In this document: positions 44,586-53,378 of the stretch, piece after piece
How positions within the stretch are numbered: position 1 is the stretch's first letter
Layout: the number at the start of each line of letters is the position of its first letter
NCBI RefSeq assembly: GCF_036404135.1
Contig: NZ_DASWPE010000022.1
Coordinates: 62,001-126,000 of the forward strand
Length of the DNA: 64,000 bases
Direction of reading: 5' to 3'
DNA from: Rhodopseudomonas_A sp036404135
GTDB lineage: Bacteria > Pseudomonadota > Alphaproteobacteria > Rhizobiales > Xanthobacteraceae
The notes under the pieces: model-generated
Database searches by the model: none
What the model saw: only the letters and a program-made list of their open reading frames with translations
What the model was told of the DNA's origin: nothing
Made by a program: the position numbers and the translations under genes

Positions 44586-47500
44586 TTACGCCTGCTCCTG
44601 CGCAGGATCGGCCGGCGACGCAGCATCCACCGCCGGCTTGCCCTTGAACAGCCGGCGCACCACGACGAACAACAGCGGCACGAAGAAGATGCCGAGCGCG
44701 GTCGCCGCGATCATGCCGCCCATCACCCCGATGCCGATCGAATTCTGCGCCCCGGAGCCCGCGCCCGACGCGATCGCCAGCGGCGTGACGCCGAGGATGA
44801 ACGCGAACGAGGTCATCAGGATCGGGCGCAGCCGCTGCCGCGCCGCCTCCAGCGTGGCCTCGACCAGCGGCAGACCGGAGGCCTGCCGCTCCAGCGCGAA
44901 TTCGATGATCAGAATGGCGTTCTTGGCCGCCAGACCGATCGTCGTCAACAGCCCGACCTTGAAATAGACGTCGTTGGTCTGCCCGAACAGCAGCGCCGCC
45001 AGCAACGCGCCGAAGATGCCGATCGGCACCGCCAGCATCACGCCGAGCGGAATCGCCCAGCTCTCATACAGCGCCGCGAGGCAGAGAAACACCACCACCA
45101 CGGAGATGGCGTAGAGCGAGGCGGCCTGGTTGCTCGACAGCCGCTCCTGCGCCGACAGCCCGGTCCATTCGTGGCCGTAGCCGGCCGGCAACTGGCTGAC
45201 CAGCGCGTCGATCTCGTCCATCGCCGAACCCGAGCTGATGCCGGCCGCGGCCTCGCCCTGAATTTCCACCGCGGAGGAGCCGTTGTAGCGCTCCAGCCGC
45301 GGCGAGCCGAAGCTCCATTGCCCGGAGGCGAACGCCGAGAACGGCACCATCACGCTCGAGGAATTGCGCACATACCAGCGCCCCAGATCGTCGGGCTGCA
45401 TGCGAAAATCCTTGGCCGACTGCAGATAGACCTTCTTGACCCGGCCGCGATCGATGAAGTCGTTGACGTAGTCGCTGCCCCAGGCGGTCGACAGCGTGGC
45501 GTTGATGTCGCCAAGCCCGACGCCGAGCGCGCTGGCCTTCTCCTGGTCGATGGTGACGGAGAATTGCGGCTCGTCCTCCTGACCGTTCGGCCGGGTGTTG
45601 GCGAGCTGCTTGCTCTGCGCGGCGCCGGCCAGCAACGTGTTGCGGGCCTCGATCAGCTTGGCGTGGCCGGCGCCGTTGATGTCCTGCAGATAGAAGTCGA
45701 AGCCGTTCGAGGTGCCCATGCCCTGGATCGCCGGCGGCGCCAGCGCGAAGATCCGGCCGTCCTTGAATTTGCTGAAGGTCCGCATCGCGCGCCCGGCCAC
45801 CGCCTGAGCCGACACCGCGGCGGTCTTGCGCTGCGCGAACGGTTTCAGCCGGATGAAGGCGATGCCGATGTTCTGGCCCTGGCCGGAAAAGCCGAAGCCC
45901 GCGGTGGTGAACACGCTCTCGACGGCGTCCTTCTCCTGGGTGGCGTAATAGTCGCGGACCTGGTCGAGCACCCGCAGCGTGCGATCCTGGGTGGCGCCGA
46001 CCGGCAGCTGCACGCTGGTGATCAGGATGCCCTGGTCCTCCTGCGGCAGGAACGAATTCGGCAGCCGCGCGAAGATCACCCCCATCGCCACGGTGATGGC
46101 GATGAACACCAGGCCGAACCGCAGCGAGCGCGCGATCACGCCGGCGGCGCCGCGGCGATAGGCCTGCGCGCCGCGATCGAAGCTGCGGTTGAACCAGCCG
46201 AACAGGCCTTTGCCGGTGGCATGCACTTCGGGCTTGCGCAGGATGGTGGCGCACAACGCCGGCGTCAGGATCAAGGCGACGATCACCGACAGCACCATCG
46301 CCGAGACGATGGTGATGGAGAACTGCCGATAGATCACCCCGACCGAACCGCCGAAGAACGCCATCGGAATGAACACCGCCGACAGCACGGTGGCGATGCC
46401 GACCAGCGCCCCGGTGATCTCGTCCATGGATTTGCGGGTCGCCTGTTTCGGCGACAGCCCCTCCTCCTGCATCACCCGCTCGACGTTCTCCACCACCACG
46501 ATGGCGTCGTCGACCAACAGGCCGATCGCCAGCACCATCGCGAACATCGTCAGGGTGTTGATCGAGTAGCCGAAGATCGACAGCACGCCGATGGTGCCGA
46601 GCAGCACCACCGGCACCGCGATGGTCGGGATGATGGTGGCGCGGATGTTCTGCAGGAACACGAACATCACCACGAATACCAGCGCGATCGCCTCGATCAG
46701 CGTCTTCACCACCTCTTCGATCGACAGCCGCACGAACGGCGTGGTGTCGTAGGGATAGACCACGGTGACGCCCTGCGGGAAGGTCGAGGACAGCCGGGCG
46801 ATGGTGGACTGCACGGCCTCCGCGGTGCTGATGGCGTTGGCGCCGGTCGCCAGATTGACCGCGAGGCCGGCTGCCGGCATGCCGTTATAGGCCGCGCTGG
46901 TGGTGTAGCTTTCGGCGCCGAGCTCGACGTCGGCGACGTCGTTGAGCCGCACCAGCGAGCCGTCGGTGGCGCTCTTCAGGATGATGTTGCGGAACTGCTC
47001 GGCGGTCTGCAGCCGGCTGCGCGCGGTGACGGTGGCGTTGAGCTGCTGGCCGGCCCGCGCCGGCAGGCCGCCGAGCTGGCCGGCGGAGACCTGGGTGTTC
47101 TGCGCCTCGATCGCGGTCTCGACGTCGCTCGGCATCAGCGCGTATTTGGCGAGCTTGTCCGGGTTGAGCCAGATCCGCATCGCGTAGCCGGAGCCGAACA
47201 GCTGGGTGTCGCCGACGCCGCCGATCCGCTTCAAGGTGTCGTTCAGCGTGCTGTTGACGTAGTCGGCGAGATCAATCGACGACAATTTGCCGTCGGTGGA
47301 GACGAAGCCGATCACCATCAGAAATCCGGTGGAGGATTTGGTGACCGACAGCCCGGTGCTCTGCACGATCTGCGGCAACAGCGCGGTGACCAGTTGCAGC
47401 TTGTTCTGCACCTGCATCTGCGCGACGTCGGGATTGGCGGCGCTGGTGAAGGTCAGGGTGATCTGCGACTGCCCGGTGGAGGTCGAGGTCGAGGTCATGT

Positions 47501-47732
47501 AGTCGAGATTGTCGATCCCGGTCATGCCCTGCTCGATCACCTTGGTGACCGAGTTCTCCACGGTCTGGGCGTCGGCGCCGGCATAGGTGCCGGTGATCCG
47601 CACCGTGGTCGGCGCGATCTGCGGATATTGCGCCACCGGCAGGGTGCGCAGCGCCAGCAGGCCGCCGAGCATGATGGTGATGGCGATCACCCAGGCGAAG
47701 ATCGGCCGGTCGATGAAAAATCGCGACATCAC
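44586..47732 (-). CDS. RND multidrug efflux pump, AcrB/MexB (HAE1) family
   Basis: 1048-aa inner-membrane proton antiporter. MSRFFIDRPIFAWVIAITIM is the standard N-terminus; the proton-relay Asp pair of TM4 is in AIGLLVDDAIVVVENVERVM; QNTQVSAGQLGG and FFGGSVGVIYRQFSITI are HAE1 signatures; ALLFGQTNDVYFKVGLLTTI is near the C-terminus. It forms a tripartite pump with the adaptor (ATGA overlap) and the outer-membrane channel. Substrates cannot be read from sequence. Confidence 0.96.
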   Translation of the reverse strand: MMSRFFIDRPIFAWVIAITIMLGGLLALRTLPVAQYPQIAPTTVRITGTYAGADAQTVENSVTKVIEQGMTGIDNLDYMTSTSTSTGQSQITLTFTSAANPDVAQMQVQNKLQLVTALLPQIVQSTGLSVTKSSTGFLMVIGFVSTDGKLSSIDLADYVNSTLNDTLKRIGGVGDTQLFGSGYAMRIWLNPDKLAKYALMPSDVETAIEAQNTQVSAGQLGGLPARAGQQLNATVTARSRLQTAEQFRNIILKSATDGSLVRLNDVADVELGAESYTTSAAYNGMPAAGLAVNLATGANAISTAEAVQSTIARLSSTFPQGVTVVYPYDTTPFVRLSIEEVVKTLIEAIALVFVVMFVFLQNIRATIIPTIAVPVVLLGTIGVLSIFGYSINTLTMFAMVLAIGLLVDDAIVVVENVERVMQEEGLSPKQATRKSMDEITGALVGIATVLSAVFIPMAFFGGSVGVIYRQFSITIVSAMVLSVIVALILTPALCATILRKPEVHATGKGLFGWFNRSFDRGAQAYRRGAAGVIARSLRFGLVFIAITVAMGVIFARLPNSFLPQEDQGILITSVQLPVGATQDRTLRVLDQVRDYYATQEKDAVESVFTTAGFGFSGQGQNIGIAFIRLKPFAQRKTAAVSAQAVAGRAMRTFSKFKDGRIFALAPPAIQGMGTSNGFDFYLQDINGAGHAKLIEARNTLLAGAAQSKQLANTRPNGQEDEPQFSVTIDQEKASALGVGLGDINATLSTAWGSDYVNDFIDRGRVKKVYLQSAKDFRMQPDDLGRWYVRNSSSVMVPFSAFASGQWSFGSPRLERYNGSSAVEIQGEAAAGISSGSAMDEIDALVSQLPAGYGHEWTGLSAQERLSSNQAASLYAISVVVVFLCLAALYESWAIPLGVMLAVPIGIFGALLAALLFGQTNDVYFKVGLLTTIGLAAKNAILIIEFALERQASGLPLVEATLEAARQRLRPILMTSFAFILGVTPLAIASGAGSGAQNSIGIGVMGGMIAATALGIFFVPLLFVVVRRLFKGKPAVDAASPADPAQEQA

Positions 47733-49024
47733 TGGTTTCCGGCCGTGACGACGCTGTTCGGTTGATCATCGCCCTGCGCGAACCGCTCCATCTCGGACGG
47801 ACGCAACGATCCCTGCTTGCGGGCGCGCACCTCGCCGGTGTTCTCGTCGATCGTGACCTCGACGGCGGTGACGTCCTGGCCCGGCCGCACCAATTGGGTG
47901 CCCTCGACGATGACGCGGTCGCCGTCCTTGACGCCGGCGTTGGCGAGCCAGTTGTTGCCGACGCTCTTGCCGACGCTCAGCACCCGCTGCTCGACCTTGC
48001 CCTCCGCAGTGACGATCATTGCGGTGGCTTCGCCCTTGGTGTTGCGGGTGACGCCGCGTTGCGGCACCACGAAGCTGTTCTCGGCGACGCCCTCCTCGAT
48101 CAGCGCGCGGACATACATGCCGGGCAGCAACAGCCGGTCGGGATTGGGAAATTCGGCGCGCAGCGCGAAGGTGCCGGTGCTCTCGCTGACGTTGGATTCG
48201 AAGAACGCCAATTTGCCGGTCTGCGCGTAGATCGTGCCGTTATCGAGCTTCAGTTTGATGCTGACGTCGGGGCCGGTGTATTTGATCCGGCCGTCCTGCA
48301 CGGCTTGCCGCCAGTTCAACAGATTGGTGCTGGACTCGGTGACATCGACATTGATCGGATCGAGCTTGCGGATCGTGGTCAGCGCGGTGGTCTGGCTCGC
48401 GGTCACCAGCGCGCCGGGGGTCAGCGAGGATTTGTCGATCCGGCCGCCGATCGGCGCCACGATCTTGGTGTATTCGAGATTGATGCGGGCGGTTTCCACG
48501 CTGGCCTTGGCCGAGGCGACGTCGGCCTTGGCCTGCGCCAGCGTCGCCACGGCGTCGTCGTAATCCTGCTTGCTGACCGCGTTCTGCTTGACCAGGTTCT
48601 GATAGCGCTCGACCTTGGCGGCCGCACTCGGCACCGAGGCCTCGGCCTTCTGCTGCGCCGCCACCGCGCTGTCATAGGCCGCCTGATAGCTCGCCGGATC
48701 GATCTGATACAGTTCGGCGCCGGCTGCGACCTCGCTGCCTTCCTGAAACAACCGGGTCTGGATGATGCCATTGACCTGCGGCCGCACCTCCGCGGTGAGC
48801 GACGCCGTGGTGCGCCCCGCAAGCTCGGTGGTGATCGCCACCGATTGCGGATGCAGCGTCACCACGCTAACCTCCGGCCGCGGCGGGCTGGCCTTCTGCG
48901 CCGCGCCCTGGTCCTGTCCGCAACCGCCGAGCAGCAAGCCCAGCAGCAGGCTGCCGCCGAGCGCGGCACGACGGGGCGATGGGTGGCTGGTCCGCCACGT
49001 TGAGATAAATCGGATCAAGGGCAT
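47729..49024 (-). CDS. RND efflux periplasmic adaptor (AcrA/MexA family) lipoprotein
   Basis: 431-aa membrane-fusion protein with lipobox LLLGGC near residue 35. The biotinyl-lipoyl-like halves are RTTASLTAEVRPQVNGII and TKIVAPIGGRIDKSSL, separated by a coiled-coil hairpin (AQQKAEASVPSAAAKVERYQ). VVPQRGVTRNTKGEATAMIV belongs to the membrane-proximal domain. It is the first gene of the operon, divergent from a TetR regulator. Confidence 0.94.
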   Translation of the reverse strand: MPLIRFISTWRTSHPSPRRAALGGSLLLGLLLGGCGQDQGAAQKASPPRPEVSVVTLHPQSVAITTELAGRTTASLTAEVRPQVNGIIQTRLFQEGSEVAAGAELYQIDPASYQAAYDSAVAAQQKAEASVPSAAAKVERYQNLVKQNAVSKQDYDDAVATLAQAKADVASAKASVETARINLEYTKIVAPIGGRIDKSSLTPGALVTASQTTALTTIRKLDPINVDVTESSTNLLNWRQAVQDGRIKYTGPDVSIKLKLDNGTIYAQTGKLAFFESNVSESTGTFALRAEFPNPDRLLLPGMYVRALIEEGVAENSFVVPQRGVTRNTKGEATAMIVTAEGKVEQRVLSVGKSVGNNWLANAGVKDGDRVIVEGTQLVRPGQDVTAVEVTIDENTGEVRARKQGSLRPSEMERFAQGDDQPNSVVTAGNQ

Positions 49025-49037
49025 CGTCGCCTTATTT

Positions 49038-49057
49038 ACAGTACGATTAAGTACCGT
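49038..49057. promoter_or_regulatory. Candidate TetR operator of the RND efflux operon
   Basis: The 20-bp imperfect palindrome ACAGTACGATTAAGTACCGT lies 14 nt before the adaptor gene and 88 nt before the TetR gene. Its outer arms ACAGTAC / GTACCGT match at 6 of 7 positions. The location in a divergent pump/regulator gap is where AcrR-type repressors usually bind. Confidence 0.55.
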
Positions 49058-49144
49058 TATTATCGATCGGCCGGGCAGTCAATCGCGGGCATCCTGCATC
49101 AACATTAATTCTGAGACATCCAGCGAAAATTACGGGGTTTCATC

Positions 49145-49795
49145 ATGGCCGCCTCTTTGCCGCCTGCGTTGGACAAGCCGCGCCAGCGCGGGCGGCCGAA
49201 ATTGCGGCCGGACGACGCCCAGCGCAGCTTGATCGCCGATTGCGCGCGGCAGCTGTTTCTGCAGAAGGGTTATGGCCGCACCACCACCGACGAGGTCGCG
49301 GCGCGCTGCCGGATCTCCAAGCACACGCTGTATCGGCTGTTTCCCGGCAAGCCGGCGCTGTTTGCCGCGATCGTCGACCTGCATCGGCAGGCGATGCTTG
49401 CGCTGCCCGGCGATTATGATGGGCTGCCGCTCGACCGCGCGCTGGAGGCGATCTTCCGGATCGACATCGATCCGCAGGCCGACAAGGACCGCGTCGCGCT
49501 GCTGCGCCTGGTGATGCTGGAGGCCCATCAATCCCCCGAGCTCGGCGAGATCGTGCGGCGCCACGGCGCCGACAAGTCGCGGACCGAACTCGCCGGCTGG
49601 CTGGCGGCGCAGGCATCACGCGGAGCGATCGCGATCGACGATCCGCACAGCGCCGCGCGGATCCTGATGGACATGATCTTTGGCGCCATTGCGTTCAAGA
49701 CCGTCGACAATCTCAACTGGCCCGGCGATGACGACCGCAACGCGCATATCCGGCGCTGCATCGCCGTGTTTCTCAACGGCGTGCGTCCGCGCTGA
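49145..49795 (+). CDS. TetR/AcrR family transcriptional regulator of the efflux operon
   Basis: 216 aa. The helix-turn-helix lies in residues about 20-65: RSLIADCARQLFLQKGYGRT, TTDEVAARCRISKHTLYRLF, PGKPALFAAIVD. The C-terminal domain resembles the TetR_C AefR-like group (RAALGEIVRRHGADK-type helix), often found beside RND pumps. Divergent from the adaptor gene; probably represses it through the palindrome in between. The inducing ligand is unknown. Confidence 0.9.
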   Translation: MAASLPPALDKPRQRGRPKLRPDDAQRSLIADCARQLFLQKGYGRTTTDEVAARCRISKHTLYRLFPGKPALFAAIVDLHRQAMLALPGDYDGLPLDRALEAIFRIDIDPQADKDRVALLRLVMLEAHQSPELGEIVRRHGADKSRTELAGWLAAQASRGAIAIDDPHSAARILMDMIFGAIAFKTVDNLNWPGDDDRNAHIRRCIAVFLNGVRPR

Positions 49796-49984
49796 CCGGA
49801 CACATCGGGCAACGTCGCGCAGTTTGCGAACACGATCGCGAGCAAGACTGAGCAATTTCGTCTCTCCTGTCCGATTGTTAACCGCCGCGGCGCCGGCATC
49901 CGGTTGACTCCGCGGCGAAGTCGTGGACGTGAATACCAAAGTTGTAGCAGGCGGGCCGTCGTGGCGCCGAGGGACCACTCAGAC

Positions 49985-51199
49985 ATGTTCAAGACCCGCC
50001 GCGTCGCGATTGTGCTCGTCCTGATCGTCGCAGCCGTCGCGGGATGGATGATCAAGGCCAGGCTGTTTCCGAAGCCGGCGGAGAACCTGGTGACGGCGGC
50101 CGCCAAGATCGCCGACCTCGAGGAAACCGTGCTGGCCAGCGGCACGCTGAAGCCGATCAAGATGGTCGCGGTCGGCGCCCAGGTGTCCGGACGCGTGCTC
50201 TCGCTCAAGGTCCAGATCGGCGACAAGGTCAAACAGGGCGACCTGATCGCGCAGATCGATCCGGTCACCCGGCAGAACGATCTGCGCACCTCGGAAGCCG
50301 CGCTGCAGAACATGCATGCGCAGCGCGCCGAGAAAGAAGCCACGCTGGCGCTGGCCGAGGCCTCGCTGGGCCGCCATCAGCTGACCTTCGCGCAGAAGGC
50401 CACCTCGCGCGCCGATTTCGACACCGCGGACGCCACCGTCAAGCAGACCCGCGCGCAGATCGCCGCACTCGACGCCCAGATCACCGAAGCCCAGGTCTCG
50501 GTGGACAACGCCCGGGTCAATCTCGACTACACGAAGATCATCGCGCCGATCGACGGCACCGTGCTGTCGGTGGTGACCCAGGAAGGCCAGACCGTCAACG
50601 CGGTGCAGTCGGCGCCGACCATCGTCATCCTGGGCCAGGTCGAGATGATGACGATCCGCGCCGAGATTTCCGAGGTCGACGTGATCAAGGTCCGGCCGGG
50701 CCAGGAGGTGTATTTCACCATCCTCGGCGACCCCGATCATCGCTATGGCGCGCGGCTGGATTTCATCGAGCCGGCGCCGGAATCGATCAAGAACGACAGC
50801 AGCTTCAGTTCCACCAGCACCACCACCAGCAGCTCGACCTCGTCATCGACCTCGACCTCGGCGATCTACTACAACGGCATCTTCACCGCGCCGAATTCCG
50901 ACGGCCGGCTGCGCACCTACATGACCGCGGAGGTCTATGTCGTGGTGGCGCAGGTGCAGCAGGCGCTGACGATTCCGTCGGCGGCGCTGGCGCAGCGCAA
51001 CGCCGACGGCAGCTATCAGGTCGAGGTGATGGAGCCGGGCGGCGCGGTGGCGTCGCGCGCGGTGCGCATCGGCCTCAACAACAAGCTTGCGGCGGAAGTC
51101 ACCGCCGGTCTCGCCGCCGGCGACCAAGTGGTGATCCGCAAGGCCGCGACCGACGCGCAGCCCTCCTCCCCGCCGCGCCCGCCGCCGCCGGGAATGTGA
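49985..51199 (+). CDS. macA: MacA-like periplasmic adaptor of an ABC exporter
   Basis: 404 aa from the ATG at 49985; the N-terminal anchor is FKTRRVAIVLVLIVAAVAGW. Lipoyl-like halves TVLASGTLKPIKMVAVGAQV and TKIIAPIDGTVLSVVTQEGQ flank a coiled coil rich in Ala/Glu/Gln. Residues about 272-296 are an unusual run of Ser and Thr with a DNA composition (AGC/ACC/TCG codons) unlike the rest. macB starts 3 nt later, so the two form the MacAB pair. The outer-membrane partner may be the OprM-like protein encoded at 43041-44567 or a TolC elsewhere. Confidence 0.9.
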   Translation: MFKTRRVAIVLVLIVAAVAGWMIKARLFPKPAENLVTAAAKIADLEETVLASGTLKPIKMVAVGAQVSGRVLSLKVQIGDKVKQGDLIAQIDPVTRQNDLRTSEAALQNMHAQRAEKEATLALAEASLGRHQLTFAQKATSRADFDTADATVKQTRAQIAALDAQITEAQVSVDNARVNLDYTKIIAPIDGTVLSVVTQEGQTVNAVQSAPTIVILGQVEMMTIRAEISEVDVIKVRPGQEVYFTILGDPDHRYGARLDFIEPAPESIKNDSSFSSTSTTTSSSTSSSTSTSAIYYNGIFTAPNSDGRLRTYMTAEVYVVVAQVQQALTIPSAALAQRNADGSYQVEVMEPGGAVASRAVRIGLNNKLAAEVTAGLAAGDQVVIRKAATDAQPSSPPRPPPPGM

Positions 51200-51202
51200 G
51201 CC

Positions 51203-53167
51203 ATGGCGCGTTCGACCATCGTGCTGCGCGGGCTGCGCCGCGAATATCCTTCCGGCGAGGCGACCGTGGTGGCGCTGCGCGACCTTGACCTCACCATCGA
51301 GCCCGGCGAGATGGTCGCGGTGATGGGCGCGTCGGGCTCCGGCAAGTCGACGCTGATGAATATTCTCGGCTGCCTCGATCGGCCGAGTTCGGGCAGCTAT
51401 CAGATCGCCGGCCGCGAGACCGCCTCGCTCGATCCGGACGAACTGGCGGCGCTGCGCCGCGAGCATTTCGGCTTCATCTTCCAGCGCTATCATCTGCTGC
51501 CGGAACTGACCGCGCTCGGCAATGTCGAAATCCCGGCGATCTACGCCGGCCAGAGCAGCACCGAGCGGCGCGACCGCGCCAACGGGCTGTTGGCGCGGCT
51601 CGGCATCACCGACCGCGCCAGCCACCGGCCGAATCAGCTCTCCGGCGGCCAGCAGCAACGCGTCTCGATCGCCCGCGCGCTGATGAACGGCGCCGACGTC
51701 ATCCTGGCCGACGAGCCGACCGGCGCGCTCGACCGCCGCAGCGGCGACGAGGTGCTGCGGATTCTCGACGAGCTGCACGCCGACGGCAAGACCGTGATCA
51801 TCGTCACCCACGACGCCTCGGTCGCCGCGCGCGCCCGGCGGATCATCGAACTCAGCGACGGCGTCGTGGTCTCCGACCGCGCCACATCGACCGCGGCTGC
51901 CGCGGCCGCGGCGCCAGCCGCTGCCGCCGCGCCACCACGCCGATCGCGCTGGCCCTGGCAAAGCGGGCTCGATCGCGTCGGCGAAGCGTTCCGGATGGCG
52001 ATGCTGGCGATGGCGGCGCATCGGCTGCGCACCTTCCTCACCATGCTCGGCATCATCATCGGCATCGCCTCGGTGGTGTTCATCGTCGCGGTCGGCGACG
52101 CCGCCAAGCGCAAGGTGCTGGCCGACATTTCCAGCCTCGGCACCAACACGATCGAGATTTTTCCCGGCAAGGATCTCGGCGACGTGCGCTCCTCCAAGAT
52201 CAAGACGCTGGTGCTGGCGGATGCGCGCGCCCTGCTGCAGCAGCCTTACATCGACGGCGTGACGCCGACGGTGTCGACCAGTAGCACCTTGCGGCACGGC
52301 CCGCTGGAATCCAACGCGCTGGTCAACGGCGTCGGCGAGCAGTATTTCGCGGTCAAAGGCACCAAGCTGTCGGCCGGGCGGTTCTTCGATGCGAGCGGAC
52401 TACGCGACGTCAGCCAGGACGTGGTGATCGACGAAAAGACCAGGCAGACCTTCTTCAGCGACGATCCGGACGGCCCGATCGGCAAGGTCATTCTGGTCGG
52501 CCGGGTGCCGTGCCGGATCATCGGCGTCACCCAGCAGCAGCAGGGCGGCTTCGGCTCCAGCCAGAATCTCTCGGTGTATCTGCCCTACGCCACGGTGCAG
52601 GCGCGCTTTCTCGGCAACTCATCGCTGCGCAGCATCCTGGTGAAGGTCAATGACGAGGTCAGCACCAAATCCGCCGAACAGGACGTCACCCGGTTTCTGA
52701 CGGTGCGGCACCGGCTGAAGGATTTCGTGATTCTCAACACCGACGACATCCGCAAGACCATCACCTCGACCACCGAGACGCTGACGCTGATGATCGCGGC
52801 AATCGCGGTGATCTCGCTGGTGGTCGGCGGCATCGGCGTGATGAATATCATGCTGGTGTCGGTGTCGGAACGGGTCGGCGAGATCGGCGTGCGGATGGCG
52901 GTCGGCGCGCGGCGCAGCGACATCCTGCAGCAATTCCTGATCGAGGCGGTGATGGTGTGCCTGATCGGCGGCGGGCTCGGCGTCGGCGTGGCTTACGGCC
53001 TCGCCGCGACCTTCAACGCAGCCGTGCCGATGTTTCAGCTCGGCCTGTCCACAGGCTCGATCGTGGCCGCGTTCATCTGCTCGACCGGGATCGGCGTGGT
53101 GTTCGGCTATCTGCCGGCGCGGCAGGCCTCGTTCCTCGATCCGCTGGCGGCGTTGTCACGCGACTGA
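51203..53167 (+). CDS. macB: MacB-like ABC exporter (ATPase-permease)
   Basis: 654-aa fusion of ATPase and MacB-type permease. N-terminal ATPase: Walker A GASGSGKSTLMNI, Q-loop FGFIFQRYHLL, signature LSGGQQQRVSIARAL, Walker B VILADEPTGAL. An Ala/Pro-rich linker of about 20 residues (230-250) leads to the permease half with a first helix LRTFLTMLGIIIGIASVVFI, a periplasmic domain, and three C-terminal helices ending with GYLPARQASFLDPLAALSRD. Exports macrolides, peptides or lipoproteins in other species; the load here is unknown. Confidence 0.95.
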   Translation: MARSTIVLRGLRREYPSGEATVVALRDLDLTIEPGEMVAVMGASGSGKSTLMNILGCLDRPSSGSYQIAGRETASLDPDELAALRREHFGFIFQRYHLLPELTALGNVEIPAIYAGQSSTERRDRANGLLARLGITDRASHRPNQLSGGQQQRVSIARALMNGADVILADEPTGALDRRSGDEVLRILDELHADGKTVIIVTHDASVAARARRIIELSDGVVVSDRATSTAAAAAAAPAAAAAPPRRSRWPWQSGLDRVGEAFRMAMLAMAAHRLRTFLTMLGIIIGIASVVFIVAVGDAAKRKVLADISSLGTNTIEIFPGKDLGDVRSSKIKTLVLADARALLQQPYIDGVTPTVSTSSTLRHGPLESNALVNGVGEQYFAVKGTKLSAGRFFDASGLRDVSQDVVIDEKTRQTFFSDDPDGPIGKVILVGRVPCRIIGVTQQQQGGFGSSQNLSVYLPYATVQARFLGNSSLRSILVKVNDEVSTKSAEQDVTRFLTVRHRLKDFVILNTDDIRKTITSTTETLTLMIAAIAVISLVVGGIGVMNIMLVSVSERVGEIGVRMAVGARRSDILQQFLIEAVMVCLIGGGLGVGVAYGLAATFNAAVPMFQLGLSTGSIVAAFICSTGIGVVFGYLPARQASFLDPLAALSRD

Positions 53168-53378
53168 GCCGCGCCGCCGCGGCGCATTTTCGCAACTGCG
53201 GGAACAAAGCCGCCGTCATCCCATTGTCTGGCGTAGCCCATTTGAGCGTTTTCGGCATGAGATCTTCGCGACGCGGCGGCGCGTGGAATTGCGGCAAGCC
53301 CCGGCGCGCCGCGGTCCCATCGGCATCTGATGTCGGTGAACGGGTCAATCCGAGCGGCCACGCGAGACGAGTCTGACC

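Noticed and set aside
44583..47765. 1060-codon plus-strand frame opposite the RND pump
   Set aside because: His/Arg/Gln/Gly-rich shadow of the pump gene; the minus-strand frame has all AcrB motifs.
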